Source: an uncultured Anaerotruncus sp.
GTDB lineage: Bacteria; Bacillota; Clostridia; Oscillospirales; CAG-272
Length of the DNA: 14,267 bases
Assembly: GCA_905210995.1 (NCBI GenBank)
Contig: CAJLZE010000058.1
Coordinates: forward strand, 1 to 14,267
Direction: 5' to 3'
Part shown: one piece after another, positions 1 to 6,804 of the stretch
Numbering within the stretch: the stretch's first letter is position 1
Layout of the letters: each line of letters starts with the position of its first letter
Position numbers and translations under genes: made by a program
Notes under the pieces: generated by a model
Seen by the model: the letters and a program-made list of their open reading frames with translations, nothing else
What the model was told of the DNA's origin: nothing
Database searches by the model: none

Positions 1-120
1 TTCAGCCGTGCCCGGCACGGCTGAACGCGGCGGGGGAACAGAACGCAAAATACTGATCTGACTTTATTCCCCGCCTACCGTCGGGGTATGCAGTTCAGAG
101 TCCGCATCAACGCCACCCGA
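1..120 (-). repeat. Left copy of a 120-base inverted dispersed repeat
   Basis: This stretch aligns without gaps to the reverse complement of 14121-14240, with 107 of 120 bases identical by my count. It contains an unbroken 43-base identical core at 37-79. Positions 1-25 form a palindrome with 12-base perfect arms (TTCAGCCGTGCC and its complement) around one central C. A second possible stem pairs GGCGGGG at 29-35 with CCCCGCC at 69-75. The strand is given so that the palindrome lies at the element's 3' end. In that sense the element runs in the same direction as the small gene upstream of it, just as the right copy follows its own upstream gene. The element may extend beyond the window edge. 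Its function is unknown. Positions 1-196 hold no other gene I can support. Confidence 0.9.
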
Positions 121-125
121 GCCCT

Positions 126-163
126 AAAAAGAGGTGCCGCGAAAGGGCGGCACCTCCGTTTTT
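126..163. terminator. Intrinsic terminator, apparently bidirectional
   Basis: A perfect 10-base stem, GAGGTGCCGC (131-140) with GCGGCACCTC (147-156), closes a 6-base loop. It is flanked by AAAAA on the left and CGTTTTT on the right. Read on the minus strand, the stem is followed by TTTTTAG. It lies 34 bases past the stop of the small Cys-rich gene, which makes it that gene's natural terminator. On the plus strand it would also block transcription arriving from the repeat side. Confidence 0.85.
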
Positions 164-196
164 ATTTGTCCGGATCATTCAACTTCGGGGATCTTT

Positions 197-346
197 TCAG
201 TTGCAGCCGCACCCGCATCCGCAGCCGCCGGTGCGCTCGCTGCCGCCGCAGCCGCAGCCGTCGGACAGACTCGCAAGCACGATCAGGGCGATGATTATCC
301 AGATGAGACATTCATTGTCCCGGAAGAAATTGCAAAGGCAGTTCAT
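197..346 (-). CDS. Small Cys/Gly-rich single-pass membrane peptide (49 aa)
   Basis: The gene encodes 49 residues. It starts at ATG 346-344, six bases after a strong AAGGAGGT ribosome binding site on the minus strand, and ends at TGA 199-197 ahead of a strong terminator. The N-terminus MNCLCNFFRDNEC carries three Cys. A hydrophobic helix follows at about residues 14-27 (LIWIIIALIVLASL). The tail, about residues 30-48, is built of Gly and Cys with six further Cys (31, 33, 42, 44, 46, 48), giving nine in all. Very short membrane peptides with Cys/Gly-rich tails are common in Clostridia, where from memory some carry the label 'chorion class high-cysteine HCB protein 13'. Their role is not established. 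Metal binding or disulfide formation is only a guess. The gene is short, but the ribosome site, codon-frame continuity and terminator all agree. Confidence 0.8.
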   Translation of the reverse strand: MNCLCNFFRDNECLIWIIIALIVLASLSDGCGCGGSERTGGCGCGCGCN

Positions 347-423
347 AATACGACCTCCTTGTGAGATTTCGGATCGGTTTTTCCGACCTCAATACCATAT
401 TATGCCGCCGTGCGGGAAGATGT

Positions 424-465
424 GACACGGGGCGACAGAATATCTGCCGTCCCGTGTCTGTTTTT
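424..465 (+). terminator. Long hairpin followed by a T-tract, facing the plus strand
   Basis: Outer arms GACACGGG (424-431) and CCCGTGTC (451-458) pair perfectly. Inner arms CGACAGA (433-439) and TCTGCCG (443-449) pair with one G-T wobble. On the plus strand the stem is followed by TGTTTTT. It lies between the small Cys-rich gene and the 3' end of the oxidoreductase gene, both on the minus strand. On the minus strand no T-tract follows. It is therefore either a weak 3' structure for the oxidoreductase transcript or a block on antisense transcription entering that gene. Confidence 0.55.
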
Positions 466-472
466 CGGTTTA

Positions 473-1555
473 TCAGTTTATAGTGTCGTCGAAGGGGATT
501 ATTCTGCCCTCTTTGTCGGATTCGAACGCAGCCTCGATTATGCGGAGATCGCGGCGCATCTGGGCGTGAGTCACGAGCTGCGGCTCCTTGCCGTCTATCG
601 CGCGCGTGAAGTTGCGGTAAAAATCGTGCACATCCGACTCGGGGCGCTCGACCCAGCTCTCATCGACCGTCTTTTCGTCGCGCGGAGCCATGGTCTTGGT
701 AAGTCCGGCAGACGTTACAACGGGCTTGACATCATCCTCGTGCCACTCGCGGCAGGTGACGATGCGGGTGCGGTCGCGCCAGTCGTTGACCTCGGCGGTG
801 CCGCGGCGGCCGGTCATGTAGAAGCGCGGCAGACTGATGAAATGCGACGTGCCCACTTCAATGCGCGCGTCAAGTCCGCCCTCGAAATAAAGATCGAGCT
901 TAAAGCCGTCGTCCACCTCATCGTTGGTGATGTGCTCGCAGCGGCAGAAGATGCTTTCTATCCTGCGGTCATAAACGATGCCGAGCATCTGGTCGATGAG
1001 GTGGATGCCCCAGTCGTAGAGCATTCCGCCGCCGTGCTCCTTGTGACCTCTCCAGTCGCCGGGTATACCGCGCGAACCCTGATAGCGCGACTCGACGCCG
1101 AACACATCGCCGAGCACGCCGGAGGCGTAGACCTGCTTCATCATGAGATAATCGACATCCCAGCGGCGGTTCTGGTGAACGGTGAAGAGCCTGCCGCATT
1201 CGTCGGCAACCTTGAGCACCGAATCAAGCTCGGCGACGGAAAGTGTGACGGGCTTTTCGGAGATGACATGCTTGCCCGCGCGGAGCGCCTGTATAGCAAG
1301 CGGAGCGTGCAGCTCGTTCGGCACGGCAATGGTGACGAAATCGACCTTCGGATCGGCAAGCACCGCCTCGTAGGAGGGATAGGCGTAAATGCCGTTCTCG
1401 CGTGCAAGCTCGCATCTCTCGGGCTTTATATCGTAAATGCCGGTAAGGTACGCAACGTCGCTGTCGAGCAGATGGCGGGTGTGCCAGCCGCCCATTCCGC
1501 CGTAGCCTATGACGGCGCAGCCTTTTTTCTTTGTGTTGGTGTTAATGTCGGACAT
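473..1555 (-). CDS. Gfo/Idh/MocA family NAD(P)-dependent oxidoreductase
   Basis: This 360-residue cytosolic dehydrogenase belongs to the glucose-fructose oxidoreductase / inositol dehydrogenase family, whose members oxidise or reduce sugars, inositols and related polyols. The N-terminal Rossmann fold shows the dinucleotide loop GYGGMG at residues 17-22. The family's EKP signature, with its catalytic-region lysine, is at 100-102. In the C-terminal substrate domain, DWGIHLID gives D181, H185 and D188 of the family's Dx3Hx2D motif. Length is normal for the family. The start ATG 1555-1553 follows AAGGAA on the minus strand. A good sigma-A-type promoter lies 55-83 bases upstream. The substrate cannot be read from sequence. 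The gene is transcribed alone and diverges from the aminotransferase gene, with no sugar transporter or kinase beside it in the window. The family call is firm and the specific reaction is unknown. Confidence 0.92.
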   Translation of the reverse strand: MSDINTNTKKKGCAVIGYGGMGGWHTRHLLDSDVAYLTGIYDIKPERCELARENGIYAYPSYEAVLADPKVDFVTIAVPNELHAPLAIQALRAGKHVISEKPVTLSVAELDSVLKVADECGRLFTVHQNRRWDVDYLMMKQVYASGVLGDVFGVESRYQGSRGIPGDWRGHKEHGGGMLYDWGIHLIDQMLGIVYDRRIESIFCRCEHITNDEVDDGFKLDLYFEGGLDARIEVGTSHFISLPRFYMTGRRGTAEVNDWRDRTRIVTCREWHEDDVKPVVTSAGLTKTMAPRDEKTVDESWVERPESDVHDFYRNFTRAIDGKEPQLVTHAQMRRDLRIIEAAFESDKEGRIIPFDDTIN

Positions 1556-1609
1556 GGTATCAGTTCCTTTCAGCCGGGCCGGAATGTCAGCCCTTCTTTA
1601 CCTGTATAC

Positions 1610-1638
1610 ATTATAAGACAATTTATGCTGAATTTCAA
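1610..1638 (-). promoter_or_regulatory. Sigma-A-type promoter for the Gfo/Idh/MocA gene
   Basis: On the minus strand TTGAAA (1638-1633) is followed after 17 bases by a perfect TATAAT (1615-1610). The predicted start of transcription is about 45 bases before the oxidoreductase start codon. Confidence 0.75.
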
Positions 1639-1690
1639 GACACAATTAGGCTTTTTAAGGACAAAAATTGTTGCAAGGTATGCGTGCCGC

Positions 1691-1717
1691 GTGCGGTGCG
1701 GCGCCGGCGGACCGCAC
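1691..1717. repeat. GC-rich inverted repeat between divergent promoters
   Basis: GTGCGGT (1691-1697) and ACCGCAC (1711-1717) are perfect 7-base arms around a 13-base centre that itself contains the palindrome CGGCGCCG (1699-1706). It lies between the two divergent promoters, 30 bases before the rightward -35 box. It could be an operator, or simply GC-rich sequence by chance. No regulator gene is adjacent. Confidence 0.35.
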
Positions 1718-1747
1718 CGGGAATTTGACGCCGCGCGACATTATCTC

Positions 1748-1782
1748 TTGACATTGACGCCGAAATGATGTATCATTATAAT
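1748..1782 (+). promoter_or_regulatory. Two overlapping sigma-A promoters offset by 6 bases
   Basis: TTGACA (1748-1753) lies 17 bases before TATCAT (1771-1776). TTGACG (1754-1759) lies 17 bases before TATAAT (1777-1782). Each pair has ideal spacing, so the two promoters overlap in tandem. They precede the aminotransferase start codon by about 30 bases and may drive the long downstream gene run. Confidence 0.8.
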
Positions 1783-1809
1783 GTATAAAAATATGATCCC
1801 GAGGCACCA

Positions 1810-3003
1810 ATGGAATACAGATTCTCAGACAAGCTCGCGGCGCTGAAGCCCTCGGCGATACGCGAGATATTCAAATCCCTCTCCGACCCGGAGATAATAT
1901 CCTTTGCAGCGGGCAACCCCGCCGCGGAGTCGTTCCCGATAGAGGACATACGCCGCCTGTCGGCTGAAATTTTTGCCGAAACGCCCGTGGCGGCGCTTCA
2001 GTACAGCCAAACGGAGGGCTATCCCCCGCTGCGGCGCGAGGTAGCCGGAAGACAGCAAAAAAAGTTCGGCATCGGCTCCGACGGCGACGAAACGATAATC
2101 GTTTCGGGCGGCAATCAGGGCATCGAGCTCACCGCAAAGGTGCTTTGCAACGAGGGCGACGTCGTTGTCTGCGAAGAGCCTTCCTTCATCGGTGCACTCA
2201 ACGCCTTCCGTTCAAACGGTGCGCGCCCGGTCGGCGTTCCGCTCGAAAACGACGGCATCGACCCCGACAGGCTTGACGCGGTGCTTTCGCGCGAGCCGCG
2301 CGCACGCTTTATATACCTCATACCGACCTTCCAGAATCCCGCGGGGATAACCACGAGCCTTGAGAAGCGCAAAAGGATATACGAGGTCGCACGCCGTCAC
2401 GATGTTATGATTCTTGAGGACAACCCATACGGTGAACTGCGCTTTGCGGGCGAGGACGTGCCCACCCTCAAAAGCATGGACACCGACGGAAGGGTGATAT
2501 ACTGTTCGTCATTTTCAAAGATCCTTTCGGCGGGGATGCGCGTGGGATACGTCACGGCTCCCGCGCCGGTGATAGCCAAAATGGTCGTGGCAAAGCAGGT
2601 GGAGGACGTTCACACGAATATATTCTTTCAGATGCTCTGCCACCGATATATGACCGAATGCGATCTTGAAGGTCACATACGCGACATACAGGCCATCTAC
2701 CGTCACAAATGCGGGCTGATGCTCGAGTGCCTTGAGCGCGAGCTGCCCGCGTCGATAAGCTTCACACGTCCCGAGGGCGGTCTGTTCGTGTGGTGCACGC
2801 TGCCGGACGGATGCGACATGAACGCATTTGTCGCACGCGCGCTTGAAAACAAAGTCGCGGTCGTACCGGGCAGTGCCTTCCTCTGCGACCCGGACGGCGC
2901 GTCCCGGTCGTTCAGGATAAACTATTCAACCCCGTCCGACGAAAATATACGCGAGGGCTGCCGTCGTCTCGGCGAGACTGCGCGCGCACTCGGAATAAAC
3001 TGA
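1810..3003 (+). CDS. PLP-dependent aminotransferase, class I/II (MocR/2-aminoadipate-type)
   Basis: This 397-residue fold-type I aminotransferase would move an amino group between an amino acid and a 2-oxo acid, using pyridoxal phosphate, in the cytosol. The lysine that binds the cofactor is K237 in SSFSK, within the SFSKxLxxGxRxGY pattern typical of the LysN / 2-aminoadipate and MocR-type branch. Other visible family residues are N176 in QNPAG, D204 in LEDNPYG (contacts the pyridine nitrogen), Y207, and the late arginine in SFRINYS that holds the substrate carboxylate. There is no N-terminal GntR DNA-binding domain, so it is an enzyme rather than a MocR regulator. It starts at ATG 1810, five bases after GAGG. 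Substrate specificity is undetermined; aromatic, branched-chain or 2-aminoadipate are all possible. It leads the gene run that continues into trpS, 29 bases downstream. Confidence 0.9.
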   Translation: MEYRFSDKLAALKPSAIREIFKSLSDPEIISFAAGNPAAESFPIEDIRRLSAEIFAETPVAALQYSQTEGYPPLRREVAGRQQKKFGIGSDGDETIIVSGGNQGIELTAKVLCNEGDVVVCEEPSFIGALNAFRSNGARPVGVPLENDGIDPDRLDAVLSREPRARFIYLIPTFQNPAGITTSLEKRKRIYEVARRHDVMILEDNPYGELRFAGEDVPTLKSMDTDGRVIYCSSFSKILSAGMRVGYVTAPAPVIAKMVVAKQVEDVHTNIFFQMLCHRYMTECDLEGHIRDIQAIYRHKCGLMLECLERELPASISFTRPEGGLFVWCTLPDGCDMNAFVARALENKVAVVPGSAFLCDPDGASRSFRINYSTPSDENIREGCRRLGETARALGIN

Positions 3004-3032
3004 AATTATAATTTTTCAAGAGGATAAATACC

Positions 3033-4031
3033 ATGCTCGACGATAAGAAAGTATGTTTTTCGGGCGTTCAGCCCAGCGGAAACCTGACGATAGGCAACTA
3101 TCTCGGCGCTATCAAGAATTTTTCGGAGTTCTCCGAAAAATACAAATGCTTTTACTGCGTGGTCGATCAGCACGCGATAACGGTGAGACAGGTCCCCGCC
3201 GACCTGCGCCGCCGCACATACGAGACGCTTGCGCTCTATATGGCGTGCGGCCTTGACCCCGAGAAGAACACCCTTTACGTGCAGTCGCACGTTCCCGCAC
3301 ACACCGAAATGGCATGGATGCTTGACTGCTTTACCATGTTCGGCGAGCTTTCACGCATGACGCAGTTCAAGGACAAGAGCGCAAAGCATGCCGACAATAT
3401 AAACGCGGGGCTTTTCACATACCCCGTGCTGATGGCGGCGGATATCCTGCTCTATCAGACCGACGTCGTGCCCGTGGGCATAGACCAGAAGCAGCACGTC
3501 GAGCTGGCGCGCAACATCGCCGACCGCTTCAATCAGCTCTATCCCAACACATTCACCTCACCCGAGGCGCTCATCCCCACCTCGGGCGCAAAGATAATGT
3601 CGCTTGCCGACCCGACAAAAAAGATGAGCAAATCGGACGAGAACGAAAACGCCGTCGTGCGCATTCTCGACGACCGCGACACCGTTATACGCAAGTTCCG
3701 CCGCGCCGTGACCGACTCTGACAGCGAGGTGCGCCGCGGTGATGGCAAGGAGGGCGTCGGCAACCTTATGACCATTTACTCCTGCGTTACCGGCAAGACC
3801 GACGCCGAGATCGAACGCGAGTTCGACGGGCGCGGCTACGCCGACTTCAAGCTTGCCGTGGGCGAGGCTGTCGCCGACAGGCTGGCTCCCGTGCGTGAGG
3901 AATACGCCCGCCTGCTTGCCGACAAGGGATACCTTGAGGAGGTCATGAAGAAGGGCGCCGCGGAGGCTTCGTATTACGCGAGAAAAACGCTCACGAAGGT
4001 GAGACGCAAGCTCGGCTTCGTCACACTGTAA
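3033..4031 (+). CDS. trpS: Tryptophan--tRNA ligase
   Basis: TrpS attaches tryptophan to tRNA(Trp) using ATP. The 332-residue length matches compact bacterial enzymes. The class I HIGH-type signature appears as TIGN at residues 19-22 (after GVQPSGNL), and KMSKS is complete at 197-201. The segment around 131-155 (PVLMAADILLYQTDVVPVG, then DQKQH) is the conserved region for amino acid and ATP recognition. The start is ATG 3033 with AAGAGGA upstream. I saw no T-box leader; the 29-base gap to the aminotransferase gene is too short for one. That gap does contain TATAAT at 3007-3012 but no plausible -35 box, so an independent promoter there is doubtful. Co-transcription with the upstream aminotransferase is likely. 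Confidence 0.97.
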   Translation: MLDDKKVCFSGVQPSGNLTIGNYLGAIKNFSEFSEKYKCFYCVVDQHAITVRQVPADLRRRTYETLALYMACGLDPEKNTLYVQSHVPAHTEMAWMLDCFTMFGELSRMTQFKDKSAKHADNINAGLFTYPVLMAADILLYQTDVVPVGIDQKQHVELARNIADRFNQLYPNTFTSPEALIPTSGAKIMSLADPTKKMSKSDENENAVVRILDDRDTVIRKFRRAVTDSDSEVRRGDGKEGVGNLMTIYSCVTGKTDAEIEREFDGRGYADFKLAVGEAVADRLAPVREEYARLLADKGYLEEVMKKGAAEASYYARKTLTKVRRKLGFVTL

Positions 4032-4107
4032 AAAACGGTGGTCGCCTCCCCTGCGGGCAGGTGCCCCGTATGACAGTCCAAAAATCAAATTAAGGATAAA
4101 AATCACA

Positions 4108-5436
4108 ATGAAAATAGGTTTTATTTCACTCGGATGCCCGAAAAATCAGCTCGACACCGAGGTCATGCTCAACGAGCTGAGGATCGCGGGATACGAGATA
4201 ACCCCCGACGAGACCGAGGCGGACATAATCGTGGTCAACACCTGCGCCTTCATAGAAGCGGCAAAGCGCGAGTCGATAGACAACATACTCGACGCCGCAT
4301 GGCTCAAGAAAAACCATACTCTGCGCGGACTGATAGTGACCGGCTGCATGGCAGAGCGCTACCGCGACGAGGTGCTCAAGGAATTTCCCGAGGTCGATGC
4401 CGTGCTGGGCGTCGGCTCGATACACGACATAGTCGACGCCGTGCGCGAGGTGGGTAAAGGACAGCGCGGATATTCATCGTTCCTTCCCAAGGATGAGGTG
4501 AAGCTCGGCGGCGACCGTGTGCTGACGACGCCGCAGTTCTGGACATATCTCAAAATAGCCGAGGGCTGCGACAACCGCTGCACCTACTGCGCGATCCCCT
4601 CTATACGCGGCAAATTCCGCAGCCGCCCCATAGAGGAGCTCGTTGCCGAGGCGCGCGACCTTGAAGCGCTCGGCGCACGCGAGATAAGCATAATCGCGCA
4701 GGACATCACCCGCTACGGTGTAGATCTTTACGGCGAATATTCGCTTGCACGGCTTTTGCGCGAGCTGACCGCAGCGACAAAGACGGTATATTTCCGCCTG
4801 CTCTACTGCTACCCCGACAAGGTGACGGACGAGCTCGTCGCCGAAATACGCGACAACCCGCGCGTGCTGAAATACGTTGACATCCCGCTTCAGCACATCT
4901 CCGACAGCGTGCTTCGCCGCATGAACCGCCACGGCGATTCGGCAATGATACGCGACGTCATAAAGCGCCTGCGCGACAACGTGCCGGGCATCGTGCTGCG
5001 CACGACCTTTATCACCGGCTTCCCCGGCGAGACCGAGGAGGATTTCGAGGAGCTTTGCCGCTTTGTGAACGAAACGAAATTCGAACGCCTCGGTGTTTTC
5101 CCCTACTCGCAGGAGGAGGGAACGCCCGCGGCGTCCTTCCCCGATCAGATCGACGATCAGGTAAAGCAGGACCGCGCCGACATCATCATGCGCGATCAGC
5201 TTGAGATCAGCGAGGCGCGCAACCGTTCGCTCATCGGCACGACGCAGCGCGTCCTCTGCGAGGATTTCGACCCCGTATCCGATATGCACTACGGCAGAAG
5301 CTATGCCGACGCCCCCGAGATCGACGGCAAGATATACTTCCGCGCGCCCGGCAGGATCGCCCCCGGTTCGTTTGTGAACGTAAAGATCACGGATGTTCTC
5401 GACTACGACCTCTGCGGTGTCGCCGAAACAAAATAA
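4108..5436 (+). CDS. rimO: Ribosomal protein uS12 methylthiotransferase RimO
   Basis: RimO is a radical-SAM iron-sulfur enzyme that adds a methylthio group to a conserved aspartate of ribosomal protein S12. The 442 residues show the usual three parts. The N-terminal UPF0004 domain begins with GFISLGCPKNQLDTE and carries cluster ligands C10, C46 and C80. The radical-SAM core has CxxxCxxC at C154, C158 and C161. A C-terminal TRAM-like region covers about residues 375-440. The early SLGCPKNQVD-like motif separates RimO from its tRNA-modifying relative MiaB. The start ATG 4108 follows AAGGA at a rather long spacing of 11 bases. The stop is 22 bases before pgsA, and rimO-pgsA is a recurrent order in Firmicutes. 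Confidence 0.96.
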   Translation: MKIGFISLGCPKNQLDTEVMLNELRIAGYEITPDETEADIIVVNTCAFIEAAKRESIDNILDAAWLKKNHTLRGLIVTGCMAERYRDEVLKEFPEVDAVLGVGSIHDIVDAVREVGKGQRGYSSFLPKDEVKLGGDRVLTTPQFWTYLKIAEGCDNRCTYCAIPSIRGKFRSRPIEELVAEARDLEALGAREISIIAQDITRYGVDLYGEYSLARLLRELTAATKTVYFRLLYCYPDKVTDELVAEIRDNPRVLKYVDIPLQHISDSVLRRMNRHGDSAMIRDVIKRLRDNVPGIVLRTTFITGFPGETEEDFEELCRFVNETKFERLGVFPYSQEEGTPAASFPDQIDDQVKQDRADIIMRDQLEISEARNRSLIGTTQRVLCEDFDPVSDMHYGRSYADAPEIDGKIYFRAPGRIAPGSFVNVKITDVLDYDLCGVAETK

Positions 5437-5458
5437 AAACAAAAACGGGGTGGTTTTT

Positions 5459-6073
5459 ATGAGTAAAGATAACCCGAAGCTGAATCTGCCGAACCGGCTG
5501 ACGCTGGCGCGGCTCATTATGGTTCCATTCTGCATTGCGGCAGTGCTTTTGCCCGCCTCGCTCGTGCCCGAGACGGTGTCGCGCCTCATTGCATTCGCGC
5601 TGTTTGTTGCCGCGTCGTTCACAGACTGTCTTGACGGCAAAATTGCAAGAAAGCGCGGGCTCATCACCGATTTCGGCAAGCTCGTCGACCCCCTCGCCGA
5701 CAAATTTATGGTGATCGGCACCATGATGGCAGTGTTCTACCGCTATGAAAACGTAAAGGCATGGCTTTTCTGGGTCCTCATCGCAATAATCTTCCGCGAG
5801 CTGGGCGTGACCTCGCTCCGCCTTGTTACAGCAGGACGCGGAGTCGTCGTCGCCGCGAGCATACTCGGCAAGATCAAGACCGTATCGCAGATCGTCACCG
5901 TGTCCTCACTGCTTGCCGAGCCGCTGATCTGGAACCTCATTCCCGGCTGCGGGAGCATGGCTGCGCTTCAGCCGATCTCAACGGTCTCCGGTATATTCTC
6001 CGGCATCATGACCGTCTGGTCGGGCGCGGATTATTTCCGCAAGCTCTGGAAATACGTCGACCCGCAGAACTGA
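5459..6073 (+). CDS. pgsA: CDP-diacylglycerol--glycerol-3-phosphate 3-phosphatidyltransferase
   Basis: PgsA is a membrane enzyme that makes phosphatidylglycerophosphate from CDP-diacylglycerol and glycerol 3-phosphate, the committed step to phosphatidylglycerol. The CDP-alcohol phosphotransferase signature is complete: D56, D59-G60, A63-R64, G73, D77 and D81, with family spacing. Several hydrophobic stretches, for example about 17-37, 43-53 and 84-105, fit a multi-pass membrane protein. The start at ATG 5459 was chosen because the GGGGTGG ribosome site precedes it and the N-terminus then reads MSKDNPKLNLPNRLTLARL, typical of PgsA. An upstream in-frame start at 5393 would overlap rimO and add an unusual extension. 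Length is 204 residues. Confidence 0.95.
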   Translation: MSKDNPKLNLPNRLTLARLIMVPFCIAAVLLPASLVPETVSRLIAFALFVAASFTDCLDGKIARKRGLITDFGKLVDPLADKFMVIGTMMAVFYRYENVKAWLFWVLIAIIFRELGVTSLRLVTAGRGVVVAASILGKIKTVSQIVTVSSLLAEPLIWNLIPGCGSMAALQPISTVSGIFSGIMTVWSGADYFRKLWKYVDPQN

Positions 6074-6182
6074 CACGCGACGCAGGCATCTGCGGCGGTG
6101 AGAGGTTATTATTTACGATCTGTAAAATCCTCGCCGCGGATCTGTCTCACCTCTATATCATTACAAGGAGATAACATTCAGA

Positions 6183-6785
6183 ATGTCCGAAATGACAGAC
6201 AAGGAGCGGTTTGTATCCATATACCGCGAAAAAATAAAACGCGAGGGCGCGGAGGATCTTCTCCGCTTTCTTCTCTCCGAGTCGAGCGACTTCTTTACCG
6301 CGCCCGCATCAACGCGCTATCACGGCGCAGAGGTCGGCGGTCTATGCCGCCACAGCCTCAATGTTTACGACTGCCTGTGCGATCAGCTTGCGCGCCCGCG
6401 CATGAAAAAAGAGTACGGCATTCAGTACAGTGAGGAGAGCATTGCGATATCCGCACTGCTGCACGACCTCTGCAAGGTCAATTTTTACCGTGTCGAGAGC
6501 CGCAACGTCAAAAAGAACGGCGTGTGGACGGCTGTTCCCTATTACACCATCGACGACCGCCTGCCCTACGGTCACGGCGAAAAATCAGTCTATATCATAT
6601 CCGGCTTTATGAGGCTCACGCGCGACGAGGCGTTTGCGATACGCTATCACATGGGATTTTCGGGTCCCGAGGACAACGGCACCGTAGGCAAGGCGCTTGA
6701 AATGTTCCCGCTCGCCTTTGCTCTCTGCGTCGCCGACATGGAAGCGGCATACTTTATGGAAGGAAAGGACGAGGAGGAGAGCTGA
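6183..6785 (+). CDS. HD-domain metal-dependent phosphohydrolase
   Basis: This cytosolic protein of 200 residues has an HD domain. Visible likely metal ligands and catalytic residues are H57 (CRHSLNVY), H94-D95 (ALLHDLCK), and H131 (PYGHGEKS), with H156 and D185 (ADMEAAY) as further candidates. HD proteins remove phosphates from nucleotides, dNTPs or signalling nucleotides, or cut RNA. The substrate of this subfamily is not known to me; its HD core recalls the one in the YhaM exoribonuclease but lacks the OB-fold RNA-binding part. It starts at ATG 6183, with AAGGAG 12 bases before it. Being next to thymidine kinase and a purine nucleoside phosphorylase suggests, by context only, a role in nucleotide turnover. 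The 3' end overlaps a GGAGGAG stretch that may help translation of the next gene. Confidence 0.85.
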   Translation: MSEMTDKERFVSIYREKIKREGAEDLLRFLLSESSDFFTAPASTRYHGAEVGGLCRHSLNVYDCLCDQLARPRMKKEYGIQYSEESIAISALLHDLCKVNFYRVESRNVKKNGVWTAVPYYTIDDRLPYGHGEKSVYIISGFMRLTRDEAFAIRYHMGFSGPEDNGTVGKALEMFPLAFALCVADMEAAYFMEGKDEEES

Positions 6786-6804
6786 GCTCCCGCCCGCGGC
6801 AGCA

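Noticed and set aside
88..425. Overlapping plus-strand open frames in the first 430 bases
   Set aside because: They run through the repeat, the terminator and the antisense of the Cys-rich peptide gene; their Arg/Pro/Ala-rich products are translations of structured or opposite-strand sequence.
410..1768. A 452-codon open frame on the plus strand opposite the oxidoreductase gene
   Set aside because: It mirrors the Gfo/Idh/MocA gene, has no ribosome site or recognisable domain, and arises from GC-rich codon bias in the opposite frame.
3004..3032. An independent trpS promoter at TATAAT 3007-3012, or a T-box leader
   Set aside because: There is no fitting -35 box, the leader would be only about 14 bases, and a T-box needs far more room than the 29-base gap.
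4474..5724. A 416-codon minus-strand open frame opposite rimO and pgsA
   Set aside because: It spans two well-supported plus-strand genes, shows no domain and has low-complexity Ala/Arg/Val composition typical of a shadow frame.
6074..6182. Regulatory RNA in the pgsA-HD gap
   Set aside because: Only a 7-base pairing (GGTGAGA 6097-6103 with TCTCACC 6145-6151) enclosing about 40 bases was seen; this is too little to call a structured RNA, and no good promoter was found.
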